A stretch of DNA of 64,000 nucleotides from Fodinibacter luteus (GCF_039541575.1 NZ_BAABGM010000001.1:186001-250000), one strand, 5' to 3'. Shown: positions 50,723 through 60,800, counted from the stretch's first letter. Program-made: numbers and translations. Notes: generated by a model not told the origin, from the letters alone.

Positions 50723-51379
50723 ATGGCCCGCGATCCCGAGAAGACCCCCCGGCGCGCGGCGCTGCGCGCCCGCCGCCGCGAGCTCGCCGCTGCCCGCTCC
50801 CCCGAGGCCGACGGGTCCGCCCTCGCCGAGCACGTCCTCGCCCTCGTCGCCGAGCTCGGACTCGGGCCCGGGTCGGTCGTCACGTCGTACGCCGCCGTGC
50901 CCGGCGAGCCGCCGACGGCGGCGGTGAACGCGGCCCTGGCGGCGCACGGCATCCGGGTGCTGCTGCCCATCACGCTGCCCGACCTCGACCTCGACTGGTG
51001 GGAGGCCGCGGATGCCGGCACCGAGCCGACCGGCGACGCGGCGACCGGCACCGAGCCGACCGGCGACGCGGCGACCGGCGCCGCGCCGCGGCCCCTCGGG
51101 CGCGACGCCGTCGCGACGGCCGACCTCGTGCTCGCGCCGGGCCTCGCCGTCGACCGGACGGGCACCCGGATGGGGCAGGGCGGCGGGTGCTACGACCGCG
51201 TGCTGCCCCGGCGCCGGCCCGGCATCCCGGTCGTCGTCGTGCTCCACCCCGGCGAGCTCGTCGCACCCGATGAGCCACCCCTGCCCCGCGAGGCGCACGA
51301 CGAGCCGGTCGACGCGGTCGTCACCGCAGACGGGCTCGTCGACCTCGGCCTCAGCCCGTGGCGGAGCCCTCGGGCCTGA
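50723..51379 (+). CDS. 5-formyltetrahydrofolate cyclo-ligase
   Basis: A 218-residue enzyme that converts 5-formyl-THF to methenyl-THF with ATP. The N-terminal basic ATP-contact region (KTPRRAALRARRRELA), VVTSYAAVPGEPPT, and the C-terminal signature GTRMGQGGGCYDRVLPR are all present. Two identical 30-bp tandem units (51017-51076) add a GTEPTGDAAT repeat at about residues 99-118, between strand and active site, a length change not typical of the family. The gene order with the divergent UGPase and glp matches Rv0992c/Rv0993/Rv0994. The 3' end overlaps the penicillin-acylase-like gene by 29 bp. Confidence 0.9.
   Translation: MARDPEKTPRRAALRARRRELAAARSPEADGSALAEHVLALVAELGLGPGSVVTSYAAVPGEPPTAAVNAALAAHGIRVLLPITLPDLDLDWWEAADAGTEPTGDAATGTEPTGDAATGAAPRPLGRDAVATADLVLAPGLAVDRTGTRMGQGGGCYDRVLPRRRPGIPVVVVLHPGELVAPDEPPLPREAHDEPVDAVVTADGLVDLGLSPWRSPRA
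51017..51076 (+). repeat. Exact 30-bp tandem duplication inside the cyclo-ligase gene
   Basis: 51017-51046 and 51047-51076 are identical and in frame, duplicating ten codons. Confidence 0.9.
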
Positions 51380-54002
51380 GGACGAGCTCGTCGGGGTCGC
51401 TCGCCCGCACGGCGTCCGCGGTGAACGGCCACGGTCGCTGCCGGCCCGCCGCCCAGTCGTCGACCTGGTCGGCGTAGCGGTCGTCCATCGGGTGCCCGCT
51501 CACGCCGGTCTGGTTGATCCACGTCGACGCGTCGAGCCGGCCGAGGTCGACGACCATGCGCATCGACGGAGCGGCCGTCACCTCGTAGCCCCGGCTCGCG
51601 TTCCACGTGTTGGCGTTGACGATGGCGGATCCACCCGGCAGGTCGAAGGGGCCCTGGTTGACGAACCACCGCACGACCCCCGGCATCGACTCGCCACCGA
51701 GCACCCGGTGCTCCAGCGTGACCCGGTGCAGCTTCCCCCACTGCCACCCGTCGGGGTCCTTGCCGAGCTCCCGGGTCAGCTCGAGCCGTGCCTCGACGAG
51801 GGCCTGCCGCAGGATCGAGTCCTTGCCCTCGGTGATGTTCGGCGTGAGCTTGTTGTCCCACCACGCGCTCTCCGGGTTCTCGAGCAGCTGCTCGACGGCG
51901 GAGCGCCACCGGGCGCCCCCGTCGGACTTCAGCCCGATCGGGAGCTCGTCGTCGAAGAGCAGCTCGACGAGGTTGCGCCACACCGCGTTGTAGTAGGCCG
52001 CCGAGGCCCCCGCGTCGGCGTCGCCCGCCGGCGTCGTGAAGTCCCAGCCGCGCAGCAGCTCTCGGGCCTCGCGGGTGAAGTCGAGGAGGTCCTGGCTCTC
52101 GAGGTCACCCTCGGACGCCTCGAGCGGGACGGCGAGCAGGGCGGGGACGAGCACCTCGGCGAAGCCGTCACGGTCGTCGAGCTGGATCTCCGCCATGTCG
52201 GCCGGCGACACCTTGTCGAGGGCGGCGAGCCGCTCGCCGATCCGGCTCGAGCGCCACCCGCGGTCCCAGTCGTTCGTGAGGAACGGGCTGGCGCTCTGCG
52301 TCACCGGCTGGTTCGCCGTCACGACGACGCCGTCCTCGGGGTCGAGCACCCACGGCAGGTCGTCGAACTCGACGAAGCCCTGCCAGTCGTACGCCGAGTC
52401 CCAGCCCGGCGCCGGCCACGCACCCGGCGCTGTGCGCGGCAGGGCGGCCCGGCGCACCGGCACCTGGCCCGGGGCCTGGTAGCCGATGTGGCCCTCGCGG
52501 TCGGCGTAGACGAGGTTCTGGGCCGGCACCGCGAAGTCGCGGGCCGCCTCCCGGAACTCGTCGAAGTCGCTCGCGAGGTTGAGCGCGAGGATGGCGTCGG
52601 CGGTGCGGCCCGGCAGCAGCCCGGTCCACGCGAGGGACACGGCGTACGACTGGTTCTCGTCGCCCTCCTGCGCCGTCGGGGCCCGGGACCCCGCGTCACC
52701 GGCACCCTCGAGGACGTCCGACATCACCGGGCCGTGGACCGTGCTGCGCACCGTGATCCGCTGGTCGGCTCCCCCGGCGATCTTGATGACCTCCTCGCGG
52801 GTCGTCACCGGCTCCCAGTTGCCGTCGCGCAGGAAGGTGTCGCCGACGATCCGCTCGAGGTAGAAGTCGGTGACGTCGGGGCCGAGGTTGGTGAAGCCCC
52901 ATGCGATGTCGGCGTTGTGGCCGATGACGACCCCGGGCAACCCGGAGAACGAGAAGCCGCTGACGTCGAGCGGACAGGCGGCGCTCACGGTGCGGCAGTG
53001 GAGGCTGTTCTGGATCCACACCCCCGGTTGGCCCACGGCCAGGTGCGGGTCGTTGGCGAGCAGCGGGGTGCCGGTCGTCGTGCGCGACCCGGCCACCGCC
53101 CAGCCGTTTGAGCCCACGCCCTCGCTGCGCCCGAGCACTTGCGGCACGGCGTCGAGCGCGCGCTGGACCGCGGCGTACACCTCGTCGGCGACCGGCGAGC
53201 CGGGGCTGCCACCGGATGCCGTCGCCGCGGCTGGTCCGGTCGTCAGGGCGGACGGGACGGCCGACCGCTCGGCGCTCGGGGCCTGCTGCGGCGACCACTC
53301 CTCCCTCGACAGGATCGGCGGGTGGGCGTCGTAGTCGTAGGCGGGGTAGATCTCGCTGATCTGGGCCGGCGAGAGCCGACCGCTGAGCCGCGCCCGGGCC
53401 AGCTCGTCCTCGTAGTTGCTGCGCAGGTCCCAGGCCATCGCCTTGAGCCAGGCGAGGCTGTCGACCGGTGACCACTCCTCGATCTCGGCCTCGGGCAGGC
53501 GCAGGCCGAGCAGCCGGTACTCGACGGCGACCTCCCCCGGGCTGCGTCCGCGCAGGTAGGTGTTGACGCCCTCGCTGTAGGCCTGGAGCACCTGGCGGGT
53601 CCGGGGCTCGAGGGAGGGCAGCTCCTCCTCGGCGACCCGGCGCCAGCCCATCGTGCGGATGACCTTGTCGGCGTCGAGGCCGTCGGGGCCCACGAGCTCG
53701 GCGAGCCGGCCGGCGGTCGTGTGCCGGCGCAGGTCCATCTCGAAGAAGCGCTCCTGGGCGTGGACGTAGCCCTGGGCGCGGACCAGGTCGGTCAGGCTGT
53801 CGCCGTAGATGTGCGGGATGCCGCTGTCGTCGCGCAGCACGGTGACGTCCGCCCCGAGCCCGGGCAGCTCGGCGGTTCCGGTCGTGCTCGGCAGCGCCTC
53901 GCGGACGGCGGAGACGACGACGACGGCGGCGACGAGCGCGGCGACGACCAGGGCGGCGACGAGTCCCAAAAGGACGCGACGGACGACGACGACTCGACTC
54001 AC
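51351..54002 (-). CDS. Penicillin acylase family protein (Ntn hydrolase)
   Basis: An 883-residue exported or membrane-anchored amidohydrolase. A signal/anchor helix spans about residues 8-32 (VLLGLVAALVVAALVAAVVVV). The alpha chain begins with DSGIPHIYGDSLTDLVRAQG and YVHAQERFFEMDLRRHTTAG. After a disordered spacer comes the self-cleavage site and beta-chain nucleophile Ser298 in GVGSNGWAVAGSRT, then LANDPHLAVGQP and PGVVIGHNADIAWGFTN. These enzymes deacylate penicillins or acyl-homoserine lactones; the natural substrate here is unknown. GTG at 54002 has a leaderless promoter. Confidence 0.9.
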   Translation of the reverse strand: MSRVVVVRRVLLGLVAALVVAALVAAVVVVSAVREALPSTTGTAELPGLGADVTVLRDDSGIPHIYGDSLTDLVRAQGYVHAQERFFEMDLRRHTTAGRLAELVGPDGLDADKVIRTMGWRRVAEEELPSLEPRTRQVLQAYSEGVNTYLRGRSPGEVAVEYRLLGLRLPEAEIEEWSPVDSLAWLKAMAWDLRSNYEDELARARLSGRLSPAQISEIYPAYDYDAHPPILSREEWSPQQAPSAERSAVPSALTTGPAAATASGGSPGSPVADEVYAAVQRALDAVPQVLGRSEGVGSNGWAVAGSRTTTGTPLLANDPHLAVGQPGVWIQNSLHCRTVSAACPLDVSGFSFSGLPGVVIGHNADIAWGFTNLGPDVTDFYLERIVGDTFLRDGNWEPVTTREEVIKIAGGADQRITVRSTVHGPVMSDVLEGAGDAGSRAPTAQEGDENQSYAVSLAWTGLLPGRTADAILALNLASDFDEFREAARDFAVPAQNLVYADREGHIGYQAPGQVPVRRAALPRTAPGAWPAPGWDSAYDWQGFVEFDDLPWVLDPEDGVVVTANQPVTQSASPFLTNDWDRGWRSSRIGERLAALDKVSPADMAEIQLDDRDGFAEVLVPALLAVPLEASEGDLESQDLLDFTREARELLRGWDFTTPAGDADAGASAAYYNAVWRNLVELLFDDELPIGLKSDGGARWRSAVEQLLENPESAWWDNKLTPNITEGKDSILRQALVEARLELTRELGKDPDGWQWGKLHRVTLEHRVLGGESMPGVVRWFVNQGPFDLPGGSAIVNANTWNASRGYEVTAAPSMRMVVDLGRLDASTWINQTGVSGHPMDDRYADQVDDWAAGRQRPWPFTADAVRASDPDELVLRPEGSATG

Positions 54003-54008
54003 CCTGCG

Positions 54009-54014
54009 AGACTA
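54009..54014 (-). promoter_or_regulatory. Leaderless -10 box (TAGTCT) of the penicillin-acylase-like gene
   Basis: On the minus strand TAGTCT is followed by six bases and GTG at 54002. Confidence 0.5.
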
Positions 54015-54047
54015 GGACACCGCGACACGACGACACGAGGACGGGCC

Positions 54048-55592
54048 GTGCGACAGACCTGGATGCCGCCGACCGCCGACGGCGGCGCGGGCACGGGCTT
54101 CGACCTCGACGACCTCACCCTGGCCCTGCTCGTCGGCAGCATCGTCCTCGTCGTCGCCGTTGCAGCGGTGCGCCTGTCGGTGCGCTCGGGCCTGCCCTCG
54201 CTGCTCATCTACCTCGGCATCGGGCTGCTGCTCGGGGAGGACGGGTTCGGCATCCTCTACGACAACGAGCAGCTCACCCAGGTGCTCGGCTACGCCGCCC
54301 TCGTGCTCATCCTCGTCGAGGGCGGGCTGACGACGCAGTGGTCCGGCATCCGGCGCTCGGTCGCCCCGGCCGCCGTCCTCGCGACGGTCGGGGTCGGCGT
54401 CTCGGTGCTCGTCGTCGGCGTCGCCGCCCACCTGCTGCTCGGGTGGGCGTGGCAGATCGCCTTCCTCGTCGCGGCGGTGCTCGCGTCGACGGATGCCGCC
54501 GCCGTGTTCTCCGTCTTGCGCCGGGTTCCGCTCCCCCGGCGGATCTCGGGGATGCTCGAGGCGGAGTCCGGCTTCAACGACGCCCCGGTCGTGCTGCTCA
54601 CGACCGCGCTCGCGGCATCCCTCATCCCCGGCGCGGAACCCGAGCCGTGGTGGCAGGTCGGCGTCATGGCGATCCTCGAGCTCGCCGCGGGCAGCGTCAT
54701 CGGCCTCGCGATCGGCTGGGGCGGGGCGCGACTGCTGCGCGGCGTCGCGACGGGGTCGTCGGCCCTGTTCGCGATCGGCGTCGTCTCGGTGGCGGTGCTC
54801 GCCTACGCGGCTGCCGACGTCGTGCACGCGTCGGGCTTCATCGCCTGCTACCTCGCGGCGCTCGTGCTCGGCAACCTCCGGCTGCCACACCGTCCGGCCG
54901 TCCTCGGGTTCGCCACCGCCGTCGGGTGGCTCGCGCAGATCGGGCTGTTCGTCCTGCTCGGGCTGCTCGCGTCGCCGGACGGGTTCTCCGACGTGCTCGT
55001 GCCGGCCCTCGTCGTCGGCACCGCCCTGCTCGTCCTGGGGCGCCCGCTGTCGGTCATCGTGTCGTGCGCGCCGTTCAGGATGCCGTGGCGCACCCAGGCC
55101 TTCCTGTCGTGGGCCGGGCTGCGCGGGGCGGTTCCCGTCGTCCTCGCGACGGTGCCGCTCACCGTCGGGGCCAGCGGCGTCGACTGGATCTTCGACCTCG
55201 TCTTCGTGCTCGTCGTCGTCTTCACGATCGTCCAGGCACCCACCCTGCCGTGGGTCGCCCGGCGGCTCGGGCTCGATGCCGCGCACCACCGGGTCGACCT
55301 GGCCGTGGAGGCCACCCCGCTGAGCGACCTGGGGGCCGACCTCCTCGAGATCGACGTCGGGCCGGGCTCGAGGGTCGCCGGGGTGCGGGTCTTCGAGCTG
55401 CGGTTGCCGGTGGGGGCCAACGTGGCGCTCGTCGTGCGCGAGGGACGCTCCTTCGTGCCGCGCGACACCGACGTGCTGCGCCACGGCGACCAGCTGCTCG
55501 TCGTCGCGCCGCAGGCGGTGCGCGACGTCGTCGAGAAGCGGCTGCGCGCGGTGAGCCGCGGTGGCCGCCTCGCCGACTGGTCCGGCGCCTGA
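54048..55592 (+). CDS. Cation/proton antiporter of the CPA1 (NhaP2) type with RCK_C domain
   Basis: A 514-residue antiporter. About twelve hydrophobic segments are seen, with the ion-site region in AAVLASTDAAAVFSVLR (the Asp pair is here Thr-Asp) and EAESGFNDAPVVLLT near residue 180. A late membrane motif FLSWAGLRGAVPVVLATVPL is characteristic of NhaP/CvrA. The C-terminal ~90 residues are a TrkA-C (RCK_C) regulatory domain (GSRVAGVRVFELRLP, VVREGRSFVPRDTDVLRHGD). It exchanges K+ or Na+ for protons. GTG at 54048 has GAGG seven bases upstream. It is divergent from the penicillin-acylase-like gene by 45 bp. Confidence 0.9.
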   Translation: MRQTWMPPTADGGAGTGFDLDDLTLALLVGSIVLVVAVAAVRLSVRSGLPSLLIYLGIGLLLGEDGFGILYDNEQLTQVLGYAALVLILVEGGLTTQWSGIRRSVAPAAVLATVGVGVSVLVVGVAAHLLLGWAWQIAFLVAAVLASTDAAAVFSVLRRVPLPRRISGMLEAESGFNDAPVVLLTTALAASLIPGAEPEPWWQVGVMAILELAAGSVIGLAIGWGGARLLRGVATGSSALFAIGVVSVAVLAYAAADVVHASGFIACYLAALVLGNLRLPHRPAVLGFATAVGWLAQIGLFVLLGLLASPDGFSDVLVPALVVGTALLVLGRPLSVIVSCAPFRMPWRTQAFLSWAGLRGAVPVVLATVPLTVGASGVDWIFDLVFVLVVVFTIVQAPTLPWVARRLGLDAAHHRVDLAVEATPLSDLGADLLEIDVGPGSRVAGVRVFELRLPVGANVALVVREGRSFVPRDTDVLRHGDQLLVVAPQAVRDVVEKRLRAVSRGGRLADWSGA

Positions 55593-55609
55593 CGCCACCC
55601 CACCGCCGC

Positions 55610-55649
55610 GAGTGCGGACATGGTCGCTGCGGCGACCGTTTCCGTACTC
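55610..55649. repeat. Dispersed palindrome, copy 3
   Basis: GAGTGCGGACATGGTCGC at 55610-55627 pairs with 55632-55649 with about three mismatches. It has the same sequence class as the perfect palindrome at 11956-11997 and lies between the antiporter and FmdB genes. Confidence 0.7.
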
Positions 55650-55791
55650 ATCGCGGGGTGCAGCCGGGCACGGGCGTCTCGTCGCTGCGCCAGCGCTTAT
55701 CCTGTGGGTGACCCCGACGCCCGTCGTGGGTCGGTCACGCCGTCGGACCCAGCCGCGCGGCGCAGCCCACGTGTCGACGAGGAGGACCACC

Positions 55792-56148
55792 GTGCCGACG
55801 TACGCCTACGCGTGCACCGAGTGCGACCACCGCTTCGAGGCCGTCCAGTCCTTCAGCGACGAGTCCCTCACCGTGTGCCCCGAGTGCGAGGGACGCCTTC
55901 GCAAGGTCTTCAACGCCGTCGGCATCGTCTTCAAGGGCGGCGGCTTCTACCGCACCGACTCCCGCAGCGGGTCGTCGGGGCCGAGCGGCTCCTCCTCGGC
56001 GGGCTCGTCGTCCGACACCTCGTCGTCCTCGTCGTCGTCGACCACGTCGTCCTCGTCCGCCGGGTCGTCCGGGTCCGGCACCTCGTCGCCGGGATCGTCG
56101 TCCACAGGCGGCTCCACGACCCCCGCGCCGTCCACAGCCTCGGCCTGA
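55792..56148 (+). CDS. FmdB family zinc-ribbon protein
   Basis: A 118-residue small regulator-like protein. The first ~55 residues carry a zinc ribbon with CTEC and CPEC knuckles and the family phrases PTYAYACTECDHRFE and FKGGGFYRTD. Residues 56-118 are a low-complexity tail, mostly Ser with Gly and Thr. GTG at 55792 follows GAGGAGG. A TATCCT at 55698-55703 may be its -10 box, leaving a leader of about 85 bases. In mycobacteria the orthologue (Rv0991c) is a redox-sensitive chaperone-like protein beside the cyclo-ligase gene. Confidence 0.9.
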   Translation: MPTYAYACTECDHRFEAVQSFSDESLTVCPECEGRLRKVFNAVGIVFKGGGFYRTDSRSGSSGPSGSSSAGSSSDTSSSSSSSTTSSSSAGSSGSGTSSPGSSSTGGSTTPAPSTASA

Positions 56149-56173
56149 CCCCGGTCATCCCCGCCGGCGCGCC

Positions 56174-56179
56174 TAGCGT
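56174..56179 (+). promoter_or_regulatory. Leaderless -10 box (TAGCGT) of the SAF gene
   Basis: TAGCGT is followed by six bases and ATG at 56186. Confidence 0.45.
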
Positions 56180-56185
56180 CGTGGG

Positions 56186-56851
56186 ATGAGCCGCATCCCA
56201 CGCCCGCTCCCGTCCCTCACCGGCCCCGGCCGCCGGGCCAGGTGGCGCCGTGGCGTGCTGCGCCGGGTGCTGTCCGCCGCCCTGGCCGCGACGGCGGCCG
56301 TCCTCGCCCTGGCTGTCGTCCGCCCTCCACCACCCCCGACCGTCGTCGTGCTCGTCGCCGCTCGCGACCTCCCGGCCGGCCGGGTCCTCGCGCCCGGCGA
56401 CCTGCGTGAGGCCCGGGTCCGCGTGGATGCCGCCCAGCCGGGTGCGCTGGCCTCGGCGCCCGAGGCGGTGGGCCGGAGGGTGGGTGCGGGCCTGGTCCGG
56501 GGCGAGGCAGTCACCGGCACGCGCCTCGTGCCCCGGGGCCATGTCGACGGGCTGCCCGCGGGGCGGGTGGCCCTGCACGTCGTGGCGGCCGACCCCGCCT
56601 CGGTCGACCTCCTCGCGCCCGGGGTCGCGGCCCGCGTCTACCCGGCCACGGGCGGGCCACCCCTCGCCCGGGGTGCGGTCGTGCTCTCGACCGATCCCGC
56701 ACCGCAGGCGTCGGGGCCGCTCGGAGGCGCCGACCGGGACGTCCGCGGGGCCGTGCTGTCGCTCACGGCTGCGGAGGCCGACGCGGTGCTCGGCGGGCAC
56801 GGAGCCGTGGAGGGTCCCGTGACGGTCTCCCTCGTCGCCGCGCCGGGCTGA
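56186..56851 (+). CDS. SAF domain protein, CpaB/FlgA-like
   Basis: A 221-residue protein with a basic N-terminus, one membrane segment (about residues 29-46) and an exported SAF domain. The core is VVVLVAARDLPAGRVLAPGDLREARV followed by VGRRVGAGLVRGEAVTGTRLV, as in CpaB (pilus assembly) and FlgA. No other pilus or flagellar gene lies in this window, so its partner system is unknown. It has a leaderless promoter. It sits between fmdB and mscL, transcribed the same way. Confidence 0.82.
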   Translation: MSRIPRPLPSLTGPGRRARWRRGVLRRVLSAALAATAAVLALAVVRPPPPPTVVVLVAARDLPAGRVLAPGDLREARVRVDAAQPGALASAPEAVGRRVGAGLVRGEAVTGTRLVPRGHVDGLPAGRVALHVVAADPASVDLLAPGVAARVYPATGGPPLARGAVVLSTDPAPQASGPLGGADRDVRGAVLSLTAAEADAVLGGHGAVEGPVTVSLVAAPG

Positions 56852-56973
56852 CCTCGCGGTATCGCCCGCACCCGGGCCCCGGGACCGGTGACCCGGGCCC
56901 TAGGGTGGACCGCAGGGGAACCCACCGCGCGCACCGGCGCGTCCCCCGTCAACCTCTCGAGAAGGAGTGAATC

Positions 56974-57339
56974 GTGAAGGGATTCCGGGACTTCGTCCTG
57001 CGGGGCAACCTCATCGAACTGGCCGTCGCCTTCATCATCGGCGCTGCGTTCGCCGCGCTCGTCACCGCGTTCACCAGGGTCATCATGGAGCTGTTGGCCA
57101 AGGCGGGCGGCGCGCCCAACTTCGATGAGTGGCAGCCCTGGGGCATGACGACGATCGGCCCGTTCATCACGGCGTTCTTCGCCTTCCTCATCATGGCCTT
57201 CGTCGTCTACTTCTTCATCGTCAAGCCCTACGAGCACGCCAAGGAGCGCTACTTCCCGGCCGAGCCCGAGGCCGAGACGGTCGACCCCAACACCGAGCTG
57301 CTGACCCAGATCCGCGACTCGCTGCGCGCTCGTCCCTGA
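56974..57339 (+). CDS. mscL: Large-conductance mechanosensitive channel
   Basis: A 121-residue channel that opens under high membrane tension to release solutes. The N-terminal amphipathic MKGFRDFVLRGNLIELAVAF leads into TM1 with the pore glycines. After a short loop comes TM2 (PFITAFFAFLIMAFVVYFF) and a cytoplasmic C-terminal helix (ELLTQIRDSLRAR). All family features are present. GTG at 56974 has GAAGGAG at good spacing, and a strong terminator follows. Confidence 0.95.
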   Translation: MKGFRDFVLRGNLIELAVAFIIGAAFAALVTAFTRVIMELLAKAGGAPNFDEWQPWGMTTIGPFITAFFAFLIMAFVVYFFIVKPYEHAKERYFPAEPEAETVDPNTELLTQIRDSLRARP

Positions 57340-57374
57340 CGCGCCGCACAGCCGCCGGCCGAGCGCGACGGACC

Positions 57375-57408
57375 GCTGGACCCACCGGGCTCGCCCGGTG
57401 GGTCCAGC
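57375..57408 (+). terminator. Strong hairpin terminator after mscL
   Basis: GCTGGACCCACCGGG at 57375-57389 pairs perfectly with 57394-57408 around a four-base loop, 36 bp past the mscL stop. Confidence 0.85.
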
Positions 57409-57520
57409 GCTGTCCCCCTCCCCAGCGCTCGACCGGTCCGGCCGGCGCAGGCGGCTCGGCTGCCCGACCCGGCGAACGGCATCCACGAGGTCTTCGCCCG
57501 GGACATGCTGCCTGCCGCGG

Positions 57521-57817
57521 TCACTCCCAGTGCGGCGGGCGCTGCTCACGCAGCCAGCGGTCGTGCTGGGTCTCCCCCTCGGGCGCCTCCCGTGGGGCGG
57601 GGACGTCCGGCACGTCCTCGGCCGACGGGTTGGTCCCCGGCCGCACGGCACGCCGCCGCCGAGGTCGAGCCGACGGGGCGGGTTCCCCACTCTCGATCGG
57701 TGCGCCCTCGGCCGCCGGGGCCGACGAGGCGGGGTCCCCGCCCCCGGTCGGTGCGGCCTCCGCCGCCGGGGCCACCGGTGCGCCCCCGGCCTCCCGCCCG
57801 CCGGGAGGCTCACCCAC
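57521..57817 (-). CDS. Small acidic protein with conserved C-terminal tail
   Basis: A 98-residue protein with no recognised fold. Residues 1-70 are Ala/Pro/Gly/Glu-rich and probably disordered, with one basic patch (ARPRRRRAVRPGT). The last residues HDRWLREQRPPHWE form a sharply different Trp-rich tail that I have seen on small actinobacterial proteins (recalled, not checked). GTG at 57817 overlaps the helicase-nuclease stop by eight bases and has GGGAG upstream, so it is translationally coupled to that gene. The role is unknown. A part in the same complex is plausible (inference). Confidence 0.65.
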   Translation of the reverse strand: MGEPPGGREAGGAPVAPAAEAAPTGGGDPASSAPAAEGAPIESGEPAPSARPRRRRAVRPGTNPSAEDVPDVPAPREAPEGETQHDRWLREQRPPHWE

Positions 57818-60800
57818 CGGAGGGCTCCCGGTGTCCCACCGCCTCGAGGATGCGGGCGACGTCGCGGGCCGGGTCGCGGAACACGTCGGTGGACCACACC
57901 CTCAGGTGCCGCCAGCCGAGCCGCTCGAGCTGCTCGGCCCGCAGCCGGTCGCGGTCGCGCGTCGTGCGCATCGCCGCGTACTGCGGCCCGTCCGACTCGA
58001 CCGCGAGCACGAGCCGGCCCGGGCGCCCGGGGTCCTCGACCGCGAGGTCGACCGGGTCGGTGGAGGCACCGACGCCCTCGTGGACGACGAGCCCGTGGCC
58101 GCGCAGGCGCCGGGCGAGGTCGGCGAGCACGATGGAGCCCACCGGGTGCTCTGCCATCGGGGCCGCGGCACCGGACGGCCCGTCAGGCGCCGTCCCGGGA
58201 AGGCGACCGCTGGCGGCGTACGCGAGGAAGTCACGCAGCATGAGCGCGCCGCGCGCCCGCAGCCGGGCGGGGTCGAGGTCGCCGGCCGCGATGGACGAGA
58301 CGACGGTCATCGAGCGCCGCGCCCGGGTGATCGCGACGTTGAGGCGACGCTCACCCCCTTCCTGGTTGAGCGGGCCGAAGCGGTGCAGCACCCGCCCGTG
58401 GGGGGTCTTGCCGTAGCCGACGGAGAGGATGACGTCGTCGCGCTCATCGCCCTGGACCCGCTCGAGGTTCTTGACGAAGAACGCCTCGGGCCGGTCCTCG
58501 TCGAAGAACCCGAGCACCCCGTCGTCGAGGCCGGGGAGGGCTCGGCGCAGGGCCTCCTCGATCCGGACCGCGTGCGTGATGCCCAGCGCGATGACCCCGA
58601 GCGAGCGGTCGGGGCGGGTGCGCGCGTGCTCGACGACGAGCTCGACGACCCGCGCGACCTCGGCGGTCGTCGTCTCGACCGCGGCCTCCCCCTCGGCGAC
58701 GATGCCGTGGCCCTCGACGAGCTCGTGGCGCACGACCGGGTCGGTGCCCGTGCCGGGGAAGGTCACGAGCGACCCCTCGTAGACCTCGGCGTTGGCGAAC
58801 GCGATGAGGCGTTCGTCGAGGGACCGGTAGTGCCACGAGAGCCGGCGTGCGGGCAGCGCGGCGGCGAGGACGTCGAGGATCGACTCGGCCCCCTCGGTGA
58901 TCGCCTCGTCGGCCCCGACGGCGGCCGGGTCGCCGTCGGTGACGGTCGTGAAGAACGAGGTGGGCGGCAGCTGCCGGGCGTCGCCCGCCACGACGACCTG
59001 GCGCGCCCGCGAGATCGCCGACACCGCCTCGGCCGGTGGGATCTGCGAGGCCTCGTCGAAGACGACGACGTCGAACCACACCCCGGGCGGGAGCACCGAG
59101 GCGACGACGAGCGGGCTCATGACCCAGCACGGGCGAACCGCCGTCACGAGGTCGGGGCAGCGCGAGACGAGCTCGCGCAGGGGTGCGAGGCGCCGGGCCC
59201 GGGCCCCCTCGGCCCGCAGGAGGGTCTCCTGCTCCGGGTGCTCTCGCGCCACCTCGGCGACGTGGTCGGCGACTGCGGCCAGCACGCGCTCGGCGTTGCC
59301 GGCGACGACGGCACGGTCGCTGGCCGCGAACTCCCCGACCGTGCGCGTCAGGGCCCGCCCGTCGTGCGCGGCGACGCGGGGGTCGCGGCGCGCCACCTCC
59401 TCCGCCAGCGAGGACCACCACACCCACTCGACCTCGGCCCCCACCTGCTCCGCGGGCACCCCGCGGTCGCGCAGGTCGTCGACGAGGGGACGCAGGCCGG
59501 ATGCCGTGAGCGCGTCGAGGGCGGTGGTCACCGTGGGCGCCACCCCGAGCCGGCCCGCGGCGGCGGCCAGCCCACCGATCCGGTGGCGCAGCCCCGGGAC
59601 GTCGAGGGCCCTGAGGGGGGTCGACCCGGCGGGGAGCCGCTCGTCGAGCCAGGCGAGGTCGGTGACGAGGGACGCGTGCGCAGCCCTGGCCCGGTCGAGC
59701 TCGACGGGGATCTCGGGCCGTCCGCCCGACCCGGCGAGCTGGCGCCACGCGACACGTTGGTCGCTCGCGGCGGCGAGGGCGACATGGAGGTCGGCCGGCG
59801 GGCGGCCCGGCCGCAGCAGGGAGCGGGCCTGTCGCCGCAGCCGCCAGCGGTCGAGCCAGCCGAGCTCGGAGCCGACCGAACGGCGGTAGGCCGAGCTCCC
59901 CGTCGCGGTGACGAGGTCGTCGAGCGGGATGTCGAACACCTCGGGTCGGAACACCTCGAGGGTGTCCCTCACCTCGCCGACCGTGGCGAGCACCCGCGCC
60001 CAGTCCTCGCTCGTCGGCGCCTCGGGGAGCCGGATGCCGCGGAACACCTCGGCGAGGGTCGCCGCGGTCTCGTCGATGCCCCCGCCGGCGAGCCGCTCGA
60101 CCCGCTGCGCGGCCTCACCCGCCTCCTCGGCGGACCGGATCCCCGACCCGAACCACGGGTCGTCGGCGCCGGCGGCATCCCAGTCCGCGAGCGAGGCGAC
60201 GGTCGTGACCGACTCGGCGACCCGGGCCACCGCGTCGCGGTCGAGGCCGGTGAGGTGCTCGCCGTGCAGCCGCACCCGTGACCGCGGCGGGACCGGCATC
60301 CCGGCGAACGCCGACACGGCCTCCTGGACCTCGTGGAGCGACACGCCCCACGGATCGCGGCGGTCGTGCAGCACGCGGACGTGCTCGGTGAGTCGGTCGG
60401 CCGCGGCTCGCCGCGCCGCCGCGGGGGCGGCGACCCGGGAGACGGCGGGGCCTGCGGCGGTGGCCGCGCCGGCCTCCGGCAGGGGGCCCGCGCTCCGGGC
60501 GCCCTGGCGCGGCTGCGGTGCGACGACGCCGTCGAGGGCTGCGACGAGCTCACGGGCGACGCGCCGCCGGCCGTGCGCACCGGCGTGGAGGTCCAGGACG
60601 AGGTCGCCGAGGCCGACCCGGTCGAGCCGGCCGACGACGGCGTCGATGGCAGCACGCTTCTCGGCGACGAAGAGCACGCGCTTGCCGTCGGCCGCGAGGG
60701 TGCCGATGAGGTTGGCGATCGTCTGGGACTTGCCCGTGCCGGGTGGGCCGTGGACGACGAGGTGCGAGCCGGAGCGGACCGCCTCGACGGCCTCCTGCTG

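Noticed and set aside
57129..60281. 1050-codon plus-strand open frame opposite the DUF4011 helicase
   Set aside because: It is an antisense shadow; the minus strand has complete helicase motifs.
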